NCBI GenBank assembly: GCA_049325415.1
Contig: JBMOLL010000058.1
Location: 1-64,000 of the forward strand
Source of the DNA: JBMOLL01 sp049325415
GTDB taxonomy: Bacteria; Bacteroidota; Bacteroidia; Bacteroidales; GCA-2748055
Reading direction: 5' to 3'
Length of the DNA: 64,000 bases
This document shows, piece by piece, positions 1 to 8,381 of this stretch. Made by a program: the position numbers and the translations under genes. The notes below the pieces were generated by a model. That model worked only from the letters and a program-made list of their open reading frames with translations, was not told the DNA's origin and ran no database searches. Within the stretch, counting starts at the first letter, position 1. Every line of letters starts with the position of its first letter.

Positions 1-96
1 GAATGAGGATGAGAATGAGGATGAGAATGAGGATAAGGATGAGAATGAGGATGAGGATGAGAATGAGGATTAGAATGAGGATTAGAATGAGGATAA
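1..96. repeat. degenerate hexamer tandem array
   Basis: Sixteen consecutive hexamers, mainly GAATGA and GGATGA with GGATAA and GGATTA variants, run from the window edge to base 96 and then stop abruptly. The period is 6 with a dominant 12-base unit. In plus frame 2 the first 70 bases are open and read as alternating Asn/Glu/Asp, ending in TAG at 71-73. The array could therefore be the acidic tail of a gene lying to the left, or a non-coding microsatellite. On the minus strand it would read as Leu/Ile alternation. Confidence 0.85.
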
Positions 97-234
97 GGTG
101 GGTTATTCTTATCCTCAGTCTTTTCGGGGACTGACTGCCGCTTTAACCGTGGTTCGTGGTACTGCGATGTCTCCCGTATGAATCATGCGTCTGAGATAAG
201 GCAGCGGAGAGCACGAACTGTCACCAGAATCAAC

Positions 235-3200
235 CTACTGCACCTTAGCGCTTTCGTTTCCGGAAGATAAGTTCTTCAGCAGTTCAAGCATTTGCTTCTG
301 ATCCGACTCCAGTTTCTCAATCCGCTTATTCTGTTCATCAATCAGGGTCTGCTGCTCCTTTACTGCTTCAAGAAGTACAACGGTCATCTTCGAATAATCG
401 ACCGACTTGTAGCCTTTTTCATCAGTGGTGACCATCTCCGGATAGACCTTTTCCACTTCCTGGGCAATAAAGCCGATCTGACGTGCATCATTGAAGTCCA
501 TTTCCGGGTGTTCCTCTCTCCGCCAGTTATAATAAACGCCCCTTACCTTTTCCAGATCAGGAAGAACGTCGCCGAGTGAACGGATATTGGTCTTGAACCG
601 GGCATCCGACACCGTCGTCCATCCCCCGCTGGAAGCACCGGTGCCCTGAACATAGAGCATATAGCCCGGATTGGCTGTATTGCCGATGGTGACCCTGCTC
701 CCAAAATAATTATAGGTACCCCCGAAGCCCCAGCTGAAATAGGTGCCGTTGTACCAGAGCGCTTCAGAGCCACCCACCCAGATCACAGCCCCGGAATTGG
801 GGAAACGAAGGGTGTTGCGGATATCAACATTGGCATTCAGTCGGAGGTAATCCGTCGAAAAATCACCGTAAATCAGTGCCGAACTGCTGTTCGCCGAACT
901 GTTCTCCACGTAAAGCTTATTGTTCGTGGATGTTTCGGACGAGCCGGCATAGCTCCCGAGAAAGACATTTCCGCTCCCGGAGGTCAGCGCATAGCCTGAA
1001 TAAGAACCCAGGAGGACGTTGTCATCCCCGGTAGTCATAGCCACCCCGCTGCTGCCGCCCACCATCACATTGCCGAAGCCCCCGGTGTTGGCGTATCCTG
1101 CTATCCAGCCCAGGTAAGTGTTGTAGGCGCCGCTTAAGTTAGCCTGACCGGCACCGATCCCTGAAAAAAGGTTCCAGTAACCGCCCTGGTTATTCCTGCC
1201 GGCGTCGCGTCCCAGAAAAGTATTGGAATAGCCGGTGGTGTTGGACCGCCCGGCATTTGTACCGACAAAGGTATTGGCAGCCCCGGTTGAATTGGCATAG
1301 CCCGATTCATAACCCATGAAGGTATTTTCGAAACCGGTGGAATTGGTGAGCCCTGAACGGGTTCCGACAAAAACATTATAGTAAGCCGTTGTGTTGGAAT
1401 ATCCGGCCTGGGTACCTATAAAGATGTTATTACTGCCGGTCGAATTGGAATATCCGCTCTGATAGCCTTCAAATACGTTATTACTGCCGGAGGTCGTAAA
1501 CAGCCCTGAAAAATTACCGAGGAAGAGGTTATCGCTCCCCGTATTCAGCCGGTATCCGGCAAAGGTCCCGATAACGGCGTTGTTCTGTCCGCCTGTTACC
1601 GCCGCCGGGAACTGATAGCCGGCACCTGCCAGCGCACCAATAAAGATGTTGTAGTTCCCGTTCTGGAAGTTCGACCCGGCTCCCGTTCCCATAAAAGTAT
1701 TGGCCGAACCGCTGGTGAAATTCTGCCCGGCTGCGTTACCAATCAACACGTTCCCGGTACCTCCGGTATTACCTGCACCGGTAAGGTTCCCGACAAAAGT
1801 GTTGACATCACCGGTCTGATGCGATTTACCCGACTGATATCCGATAAAGGAGTTGTTGTTGCCGATTGTGTTGCTGTATCCTGACTGGTAACCGATAAAA
1901 TTATTGTACAGCCCCCCGCTGATGGCATTCCCTGCCTCATGACCGATGAAGTAGTTATCGGGTGTCATATCCATGTAATTGGTCGCCGCTCCTTTATTAT
2001 TTGTGTAGCCACCGACTGCAAAGCCACCTTTCGCACCTTTGGCCTGCGGCTGATTGATGTAAACCCTGACACTGTCGTGGGTAACTCTCAGATATTCGTA
2101 TCCGGGAGCCTTGTTGTTACTGTGAAAACCGCCTACGGCAAAGCCCCCCTTTGTACCCTTGGCCAGAAGCCCGTCGTCGACATAAATCCTGACACTATCG
2201 GGAGTTACCCGGAGATATTCCTGGGTGACCCCCTTGTTGCTGGTGTAGCCGCCCACGGCGAATCCTCCCTTCGTCCCTTTCCCGGGCACATCTTCTACAT
2301 AAACCCTGACGCCCTCATTGTAAACGGCAAAAACCGTTTGTCCGTCCTTTCTCTTTACCTCGAAAAGCGGCTCCTCCGGCTCCATGCCATAACCCATCAC
2401 CGACAAACGGCTGCCCGTAACCGGGGTACCGATACCCACATTCCCGGGAAGATAAAAGATCGAGTCCCCGTTTTTCTGCCAGTAATCAGCCAGGGAGGAA
2501 AGGTCTGCCGATCTGGCTCCCCCGGCATCTGTAACCGTCAGGGTCGTGCCGCTGAAGGTCACCGCGGTGTTTAATTCATTGGTGGCACTCGCATCGGGCA
2601 GGGTCACACCTGAGCCCCCGCTGATCCCCAGGCTGGCACCCGACAGGCTCAGGTTCTGGATTTCATTGGTGGCACTGGCATCGGGAAGCGTCACCGAATT
2701 CGCACCTGAAATCGATAAACTTGAGCCGCTGAGCGACAGGCTCTGAATCTCGTTGGTGGCACTCGCGTCGGGCAGGGTCACACCGGAGCCCCCGCTGATC
2801 CCCAGGTTGGCGCCCGACAGACTCAGGTTCTGGATCTCATTGGTGGCGCTGACATCGGGAAGGGCCACCGAATTCGCACCTGAAATTGACAGACTTGAGC
2901 CGCTGAGCGACAGGCTCTGGATCTCATTGGTGGCACTGGCGTCGGGTATGGTGACACTATTCGTACCTGATATTTCAAGCTGATCCCCGGTTAAGGTCAG
3001 CAACTGCAACTCATTCGTCGGGTCGGCGTCGAGATCGATCTCGCCCGTGGGAAGAACAATTGTATTTCCCCCCGAGATGCTGATCTGGTTCCCGTTCAGT
3101 TCGAGGGTCTGAATTTCGTTCAACGGATCAGCATCCGCATCATCATTATTGACCACCTTATCGGCCAGCAGAGCATAGGGCACGGAAAGAAAAGGTGCAG

Positions 3201-3570
3201 TGCCCATATCGGCATAGCCCGAGCCATCGTTGATCCTTACGTGCAGGTACAGATTTCCGGCTGCCCAGTCGATCTGATCAAAGTCTGCCAGTGTCCCCCC
3301 GCTTTTCGTAGCCGAAGGATCTCCGATACGCAGGGTAAAGAGACCCATGGGACTGGTCTGAACACTATGCTCCTCCTCCCATAATAAGGCAGCAGGAGAA
3401 ATACCCTGTTCCACGCCTACACGCACAGTAATAAGACGGTCAGCCAGCGGATTACCTTCCGCATCCCTCGCCACACCCTGGTAATTGAACATTCCCGGAA
3501 CCTGCGCGTACAGGAACTGTCCGGATAAGGCATACAGTACAAGCCAAAAAAGAAGTGCTGTCTTTTTCAT
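235..3570 (-). CDS. giant secreted repeat protein with C-terminal S74 chaperone-of-endosialidase domain
   Basis: A 1111-residue exported protein. The ATG at 3570 is preferred because a signal peptide (MKKTALLFW..., hydrophobic core, cut near AQVPG) follows directly; a TTG two codons upstream is possible. Residues 25-140 resemble the N-terminal domain of Bacteroidetes tail-fibre-like proteins (QGVARDAEGNPL). About 145-337 holds copies of a 29-residue unit around SATNEIQ.LSLSG. About 420-543 holds three roughly 43-residue modules with KGGFAVGG. About 543-880 holds more than 15 short units of the form NxFxGxxSG. Residues from 988 onward form an S74 intramolecular chaperone domain (SDARFKTNIR, GFIAQEVEKVYPEMV), followed by a coiled coil. 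In phage tail spikes this domain trimerises the fibre and cuts itself off. Here it sits in a cellular surface or secreted protein; its ligand is unknown. Confidence 0.85.
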   Translation of the reverse strand: MKKTALLFWLVLYALSGQFLYAQVPGMFNYQGVARDAEGNPLADRLITVRVGVEQGISPAALLWEEEHSVQTSPMGLFTLRIGDPSATKSGGTLADFDQIDWAAGNLYLHVRINDGSGYADMGTAPFLSVPYALLADKVVNNDDADADPLNEIQTLELNGNQISISGGNTIVLPTGEIDLDADPTNELQLLTLTGDQLEISGTNSVTIPDASATNEIQSLSLSGSSLSISGANSVALPDVSATNEIQNLSLSGANLGISGGSGVTLPDASATNEIQSLSLSGSSLSISGANSVTLPDASATNEIQNLSLSGASLGISGGSGVTLPDASATNELNTAVTFSGTTLTVTDAGGARSADLSSLADYWQKNGDSIFYLPGNVGIGTPVTGSRLSVMGYGMEPEEPLFEVKRKDGQTVFAVYNEGVRVYVEDVPGKGTKGGFAVGGYTSNKGVTQEYLRVTPDSVRIYVDDGLLAKGTKGGFAVGGFHSNNKAPGYEYLRVTHDSVRVYINQPQAKGAKGGFAVGGYTNNKGAATNYMDMTPDNYFIGHEAGNAISGGLYNNFIGYQSGYSNTIGNNNSFIGYQSGKSHQTGDVNTFVGNLTGAGNTGGTGNVLIGNAAGQNFTSGSANTFMGTGAGSNFQNGNYNIFIGALAGAGYQFPAAVTGGQNNAVIGTFAGYRLNTGSDNLFLGNFSGLFTTSGSNNVFEGYQSGYSNSTGSNNIFIGTQAGYSNTTAYYNVFVGTRSGLTNSTGFENTFMGYESGYANSTGAANTFVGTNAGRSNTTGYSNTFLGRDAGRNNQGGYWNLFSGIGAGQANLSGAYNTYLGWIAGYANTGGFGNVMVGGSSGVAMTTGDDNVLLGSYSGYALTSGSGNVFLGSYAGSSETSTNNKLYVENSSANSSSALIYGDFSTDYLRLNANVDIRNTLRFPNSGAVIWVGGSEALWYNGTYFSWGFGGTYNYFGSRVTIGNTANPGYMLYVQGTGASSGGWTTVSDARFKTNIRSLGDVLPDLEKVRGVYYNWRREEHPEMDFNDARQIGFIAQEVEKVYPEMVTTDEKGYKSVDYSKMTVVLLEAVKEQQTLIDEQNKRIEKLESDQKQMLELLKNLSSGNESAKVQ
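2560..3135 (-). repeat. 87/174-bp intragenic tandem repeats in the S74 protein gene
   Basis: The repeat coding region has an 87-bp unit (29 residues) in two alternating types: one encoding LSLSGSSLSISGANSV and one encoding LSLSGA.LGISGGSGV. The A-B pair is itself duplicated, giving a 174-bp higher-order period (the same GGTGGCACTCGC string begins at 2581 and 2755). The copies are close at the DNA level, so recent duplication and copy-number change by recombination are likely. Confidence 0.8.
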
Positions 3571-3965
3571 ATACAATAAATGAATTGTAATCTTCAGGTA
3601 ATCGGTCCGGAATATTTTCCGGCAGGTAAACAGACTAAATGCTAATCATTAACTATTAAATCATAACATACTAAAGCAGAATCTTTAAGCCGGGATCTGC
3701 ATTCATCAGTACACAGAGTTCAGCCTTCCATCCACCTGTCCGGCCATTGGGAATTTACAGACATAAAGATATTTATATCTTTATATATTTAAAGATTTGT
3801 ATACTATATTTTTGACAGGAGCAAATAAAAAGAAGGCAAAAAGAGAGGATTGAAGTCTGCGTGGGTGGTGTTTGCCGACAAAAGTTATAGTATGAACTGT
3901 CTTGGCATATCGACAGTAAACACTATTTGGTCAATGCAGGAACGGCATCCGGCAAGAGGAGATGT
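3571..3965. other. AT-rich intergenic region without a supported gene
   Basis: This 395-bp gap lies between two minus-strand genes. It contains no convincing coding frame. Its one clear structure is a perfect 22-bp inverted repeat at 3763-3784. It presumably carries the promoter of the S74 protein gene, but no perfect -7 box was found near that start. Confidence 0.6.
3763..3784. promoter_or_regulatory. perfect 10-2-10 inverted repeat, possible operator
   Basis: ATAAAGATAT and ATATCTTTAT are exact complements separated by TT. The site is AT-only apart from one G and one C, has no following T-tract, and lies about 190 bp upstream of the S74 protein start. It could be a dimeric regulator site or a chance AT-rich palindrome. 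Confidence 0.4.
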
Positions 3966-4925
3966 TCAGCGCTTTAAAAGAATATAATTACGGAATTCCC
4001 CCAGTCGCGCTCCCCCCAGAAGGTTCTTTTCCATCCAGGATACCACGCGGTATTTAAACTTATCATGTTTGTTTTTAACCGGATTGAGACTCCGGGCGGG
4101 CCCTGTAAAGCGGAGTTGCCCGGACCAGTCCTCCCTGGCCATCCACTCCCGCATTGCACCGGGGTGAGAGCCCCGGTAAAGTGTTACCTTTTTAAGATTG
4201 CCGTAATCATAAAGCCGGTCATATTTGTGTTCCCTGATCTGTTTTTCGATCACTTCCCTACCCTTGTGGTTCATGCTGAACACTTTGATCTTTTCCTGCA
4301 TGATTCGAGGCGGTCTGACCCAACCGTAGTGATAGATCCATGCATTCACTTCAGCAGCTTTGAGTTTATACGTACCTTCCTGCTGCCGGTAGTTCAGGCC
4401 GTCGAAGTCAGGGATCCTCCTGAACGATTGTGCCGACTCCCAGGAATGAATTTCGGGCTCGTTTCGGATAATCCGGATTTCCTTTCTGTACCAGCAATGT
4501 GTGTCCTGAATATGCTGATAATCTCCCCAGAAATGCCGGTAGTTGAAAACCAGTGCATCCACTTCCCGGTCATCAAGCAGTTCCTCGCAGCGGGCCCTGA
4601 TTACGGGCAGATCGTCTTCGTGTACCACTTCATCCGACTGAAGATAAAAAAGCCAGTCGCCGGTGCAGTAACTTTTGGCAATATCCGTCTGGTGTGCATG
4701 TTCCATTCCCCTGGGATACTTCTTTATATCCCAGACGGTATCAATGATCCTGATCTTTTTACTGCCAATGGCCAGAAGCTCCTCCCGGGTCCTGTCGTCA
4801 GGATCGCTGTCGCCCAGCGCAACAACAAATTCATCCACCAGCGGAAGGATGGATTCCACCGAGGGCCGCATGGGGTAGAAAAGTTTGTGGGCGTTTTTGC
4901 CCATGGTGAACCCGCTGATCCTCAT
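3966..4925 (-). CDS. family 2-like glycosyltransferase
   Basis: A 319-residue cytoplasmic protein starting MRISGFTMGKNAHKLFYP, typical of a GT-A fold glycosyltransferase branch in Bacteroidetes. The segment YLQSDEVVHEDDL (about residues 95-107) is in the position of the metal-binding DxD motif, with Ser-Asp-Glu in place of DxD. A later aromatic- and basic-rich part (HYGWVRPPRIMQEKIK) is common in this branch. The start ATG is 1 nt from the stop of the MsbA-like exporter upstream, so the two are almost certainly co-transcribed. That suggests a role in building a lipid-linked or envelope glycan that the exporter flips. The acceptor sugar cannot be read from the sequence. Confidence 0.8.
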   Translation of the reverse strand: MRISGFTMGKNAHKLFYPMRPSVESILPLVDEFVVALGDSDPDDRTREELLAIGSKKIRIIDTVWDIKKYPRGMEHAHQTDIAKSYCTGDWLFYLQSDEVVHEDDLPVIRARCEELLDDREVDALVFNYRHFWGDYQHIQDTHCWYRKEIRIIRNEPEIHSWESAQSFRRIPDFDGLNYRQQEGTYKLKAAEVNAWIYHYGWVRPPRIMQEKIKVFSMNHKGREVIEKQIREHKYDRLYDYGNLKKVTLYRGSHPGAMREWMAREDWSGQLRFTGPARSLNPVKNKHDKFKYRVVSWMEKNLLGGARLGEFRNYILLKR

Positions 4926-4926
4926 C

Positions 4927-6747
4927 TTAGTACATCTGCAGTTTATGCAATTTCCGGTACAGGCCGCTTTTCCGGTTGATCAGTTCATCGTGGACCCCGG
5001 CTTCAACGATCTTTCCGTCGTCGATCACAACGATCAGATCCGCATGTTTGATCGTCGACAGCCGGTGAGCTATCACCAGCGAAGTCCTGTTTTCCATCAG
5101 TCGCAGTATGGCATCCTGCACCAGTTTTTCCGACTCGGTATCCAGGGCAGAAGTGGCTTCGTCGAGGATCAGTACAGGTGGATTGGCCATCACAGCCCTG
5201 GCGATGCTAAGCCGTTGCCTCTGACCGCCGCTGAGTTTGCTGCCGCCTTCCCCGATGTTGGTATACAGCCCATCAGGGTATTCATCAATGAACGAAAGGG
5301 CATTGGCCACCCCCGCGGCATAGCGGACTTTTTCCTCATCGGCGTCGTCGGCTCCGAAGGCAATATTATTGTAAATGGTGTCATTGAAAAGGATGGACTG
5401 CTGGCTGACAATGCCCATCAGTTTTCTCAGCTGTTTGACTTTATAGCCAGTGACGGGTTGACCATCAATCAGGATCTCCCCTTCCGTAACATCCATGAAG
5501 CGGGGCAGCAGATCGGCAAGGGTCGATTTCCCGCTGCCTGACTTTCCTACAAGGGCAATGGTCTGTCCCTTCCTGATGGTAAGATTAATATTACGCAGCA
5601 CCATCTCCTTATCGTAACGGAAAGACACATTTCTGAATTCAATGCTTTCCCTGAAATCATGGATATCCAGGGCGTTTTCGCTTTCCTTCATCTGTTCATC
5701 GGCATCCAGCAGCTCATCGATCCGGTCCATGGAGGCCATCCCTTTCAGGATGTTGAAATACGCTGAAGAGAAGTTTTTCGCCGGGGTAATGACCTGCGAG
5801 AAGATGATCAGGTAGGCAATGAGACTTTCTGACGACAGCACAGCCGACTGTCCGAGTACCATATACCCTCCATACGACATAAGCACCATCAGTACTATGG
5901 TCCCCAGGAACTCGCTGACCGGACTGGCCAGGTAGCGGCGCCGCATGGTTTTTTTGAGAATATGGCTGAAATGATTGTTCGTCTGTGAGAAGCGGTTCTC
6001 CATCCGAGTTTCCCCGTTAAAGGCCTTGATGATCCTCAGTCCCGAAAGAGTTTCCTCCAGGAGAGACAGAAGTACTCCCAGCAGTTGTTGTCCTTCAAAA
6101 GAAGTTTTCCTCAGCGAGCGACCGATCCTTCCGATCAGCAGGCCGCTGATGGGCAGCAGGATCAGCACGAACAGTGTCAGTTTGCCACTGCGGCTTAAGA
6201 GATAGCCCATGAAGATCAGGATGGTGATCGGATCCCTGAAGACGATCTGCAGGGAACTCATGATGGAGGTTTCAATCTCCTGCACATCACTTGAGATGCG
6301 GGCAATGACATCACCCTTTCTGGCTTCGGTATAATACGATAACGGGAGTCTCAGCACCTTCCGGTAGATCTGGTTGCGGATATCCCGGACCGTATAGGCC
6401 CTTATCGGGGATAAAACATGATTCGCCAGGAAAACAAAACCATTCTTCAGCAGGCTCAGCACCACCACAAGAACGCTCACCAGGATCAGTGCGGCCGGCT
6501 TGCCGTAGGCAACAACGAGTTTGCTCATGGCATAATACAGCATATGCTGTGCATAGCTAACAGAAAGCTCAAACGGCAAAGGATCGGTCACCATTTGCTG
6601 CTTATCGAAAAGGATCTGCAGGAAAGGAATGACCATGGTGAAGGTAAAGAGACCGAAGAAGGAACCCAGAATATTATAGATAATATTCTGAACGGCATAC
6701 CATTTATAGGGGAAAAGATATTGTACTAGCCTGAGAAACCTGTTCAT
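4927..6747 (-). CDS. MsbA-like ABC exporter (lipid A / lipid-linked glycan flippase type)
   Basis: A 606-residue half-transporter with a six-helix ABC membrane domain (about 1-330) fused to an ATPase domain. Walker A is GKSGSGKST near residue 400, the signature is LSGGQRQRLSIARA near 504, and Walker B with its D-loop is VLILDEATSALD near 524; the H-loop is in IAHRLSTIKHAD. Family members work as homodimers in the inner membrane and flip lipids or export drugs or peptides. The adjoining glycosyltransferase favours a lipid or glycolipid substrate. It follows purB by 33 nt on the same strand, so read-through from purB is possible. Confidence 0.88.
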   Translation of the reverse strand: MNRFLRLVQYLFPYKWYAVQNIIYNILGSFFGLFTFTMVIPFLQILFDKQQMVTDPLPFELSVSYAQHMLYYAMSKLVVAYGKPAALILVSVLVVVLSLLKNGFVFLANHVLSPIRAYTVRDIRNQIYRKVLRLPLSYYTEARKGDVIARISSDVQEIETSIMSSLQIVFRDPITILIFMGYLLSRSGKLTLFVLILLPISGLLIGRIGRSLRKTSFEGQQLLGVLLSLLEETLSGLRIIKAFNGETRMENRFSQTNNHFSHILKKTMRRRYLASPVSEFLGTIVLMVLMSYGGYMVLGQSAVLSSESLIAYLIIFSQVITPAKNFSSAYFNILKGMASMDRIDELLDADEQMKESENALDIHDFRESIEFRNVSFRYDKEMVLRNINLTIRKGQTIALVGKSGSGKSTLADLLPRFMDVTEGEILIDGQPVTGYKVKQLRKLMGIVSQQSILFNDTIYNNIAFGADDADEEKVRYAAGVANALSFIDEYPDGLYTNIGEGGSKLSGGQRQRLSIARAVMANPPVLILDEATSALDTESEKLVQDAILRLMENRTSLVIAHRLSTIKHADLIVVIDDGKIVEAGVHDELINRKSGLYRKLHKLQMY

Positions 6748-6780
6748 CCGGTGGAACTATTCAAGTAAAACGTATAAAGA

Positions 6781-8127
6781 TCAGATTCCGGTATAATTCC
6801 AGGGAGTAATTTTTTTCATTTCATCTTTAACTTCAGAACTAATCGCCAGGGAGTCAATAAATTCATGAATATGCCGGCGATCAATTTTTCCGTGGGTGCG
6901 TGTCAGTTCCAGCAGGGCTTCATAAGGTTTCGGATAGCCTTCTCTCCGAAGGATGGTCTGCAGGGCTTCGGCCACAACAACCCAGTGTTTTTCGAGATCG
7001 GTACTGATAGCCTCTTCGTTAACCAGGACTTTCCCGAGTCCTTTGAGCAGCGAGTGAAACGCAATAAGTGAATGTGCCACAGGAACTCCGACATTGCGCA
7101 GGACCGTGGAATCGGTAAGGTCGCGCTGCAGACGGGAGACAGGTAGCTTGGCTGCCAGAAATTCAAGCAGGGCATTGGCCATACCGAGGTTACCCTCTGC
7201 ATTTTCAAAATCGATCGGATTGACCTTATGCGGCATTGCAGAAGATCCGATTTCACCTTTTACAATTTTCTGACGAAAATATTCCATGGAAATATAACTC
7301 CACATATCCCTCGACAGATCGGTGAGGATTGTGTTAATCCTCAACATGGCATGAAAGATGGCGGCGAGGTTATCATAATGTTCAATCTGCGTGGTGGGCC
7401 ACGACCGGTGCAGGCCCAGCGTTCCGTTAACGAATTCCTCTCCAAAGCGATACCAGTCCACCCCCGGGTACGCCACTGCATGCGCATTGAAATTACCTGT
7501 GGCACCGCCGAACTTGGCCGGCACTGGAATGGCCTTTAGCTGTTTAAGCTGAACTTCAAGCCTTGTGACAAATACCCTGATCTCTTTCCCCAGCCGGGTC
7601 GGTGAGGCCGGCTGACCGTGTGTCCGGGCAAGCATGGCAATACCGTCCCATTCATCCGACATAACATTTAGAACGCCGATGATCTTTTCCAGCAGTGGAT
7701 AGTATTCTTCTTCCATGGCCTCCTTCAGGGACAGGGGAACTGCCGTATTATTGATATCCTGGGAGGTGAGACCGAAATGAATAAACTCGCTGAACTGCTC
7801 CAGACCCAGTTTGACGAACTGCTCCTTGAGATAGTATTCAACGGCTTTGACATCATGATTGGTTATTTTCTCTATCTCCTTTATTCGCAGGGCATTATCC
7901 GGCGTAAAATCCCTGTAAAGGACTCTGATCAACTCGGTTTTCCCTGTCGGAAAATCGCTGAGGTTTGCTATTCCAGCATTACAGAGCGCAAGAAAATATT
8001 CTGCCTCCACCCTTACACGGTATTTCATCAGGGCATATTCGGAAAAATAGTTCCCGAGCGCAGCGGTTTTATCCCGGTACCGGCCATCGACCGGAGAAAT
8101 CGCCATAATTTTGTTCAGGTCTGCCAT
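6781..8127 (-). CDS. purB: adenylosuccinate lyase
   Basis: 448 residues from the ATG at 8127 (MADLNKIMAISPVDGRYRDK). The longer open frame to 8250 is not used, because the family begins at this motif and a perfect -7 box lies just upstream. PurB cleaves SAICAR to AICAR and adenylosuccinate to AMP, both releasing fumarate, in purine synthesis. The fumarate-lyase signature GSSAMPHKVNP (about 289-300) includes the mobile-loop catalytic Ser. TSQDINNT and the ARTHGQPASPT region match the other conserved blocks. Length and order are normal for the long (E. coli-like) PurB class. Confidence 0.97.
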   Translation of the reverse strand: MADLNKIMAISPVDGRYRDKTAALGNYFSEYALMKYRVRVEAEYFLALCNAGIANLSDFPTGKTELIRVLYRDFTPDNALRIKEIEKITNHDVKAVEYYLKEQFVKLGLEQFSEFIHFGLTSQDINNTAVPLSLKEAMEEEYYPLLEKIIGVLNVMSDEWDGIAMLARTHGQPASPTRLGKEIRVFVTRLEVQLKQLKAIPVPAKFGGATGNFNAHAVAYPGVDWYRFGEEFVNGTLGLHRSWPTTQIEHYDNLAAIFHAMLRINTILTDLSRDMWSYISMEYFRQKIVKGEIGSSAMPHKVNPIDFENAEGNLGMANALLEFLAAKLPVSRLQRDLTDSTVLRNVGVPVAHSLIAFHSLLKGLGKVLVNEEAISTDLEKHWVVVAEALQTILRREGYPKPYEALLELTRTHGKIDRRHIHEFIDSLAISSEVKDEMKKITPWNYTGI

Positions 8128-8145
8128 AATTGCGTAATTGCAGCA

Positions 8146-8153
8146 CAAATTTA
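8146..8153 (-). promoter_or_regulatory. Bacteroidetes -7 box for purB
   Basis: The minus strand reads TAAATTTG, a perfect TAnnTTTG match 19 nt upstream of the purB ATG. No clear -33 TTTG was found. Confidence 0.5.
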
Positions 8154-8364
8154 GGTTTTTTGCCCCAATAAAACCACCTGTAGTCCAATTTCCCGGCCGG
8201 AAAGTAAAGTGTTGTATACCCGGGAACACAGAGACGGGGCAGCCCGGCAAGCCCTGTACCGAAAAAATTCAGCCTGTACAGCCTCATTCCTTTCATTTAT
8301 TGAGTATTTTTGAACATACTCCGGACAGACTGTGATTTGTTACGGCTTGCCGGAGGCTGTAAAT

Positions 8365-8372
8365 TAAATTTG
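8365..8372 (+). promoter_or_regulatory. Bacteroidetes -7 box for the NfeD-like gene
   Basis: TAAATTTG matches TAnnTTTG perfectly, and a TTTG lies at 8336-8339 (25-nt gap, a little long). The box is only 9 nt before the ATG, so the leader would be extremely short. Confidence 0.4.
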
Positions 8373-8381
8373 TCTAGAAGG

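Noticed and set aside
111..136. Terminator for the S74 gene (TCAGTC...GACTGA hairpin)
   Set aside because: Only a 6-bp stem and no T-tract on the minus strand.
2540..3135. CRISPR array
   Set aside because: The repeats are contiguous, in frame and coding, with no unique spacers.
235..3576. Prophage tail-fibre gene
   Set aside because: The S74 domain is phage-like but there are no other phage genes, and the protein has a bacterial signal peptide.
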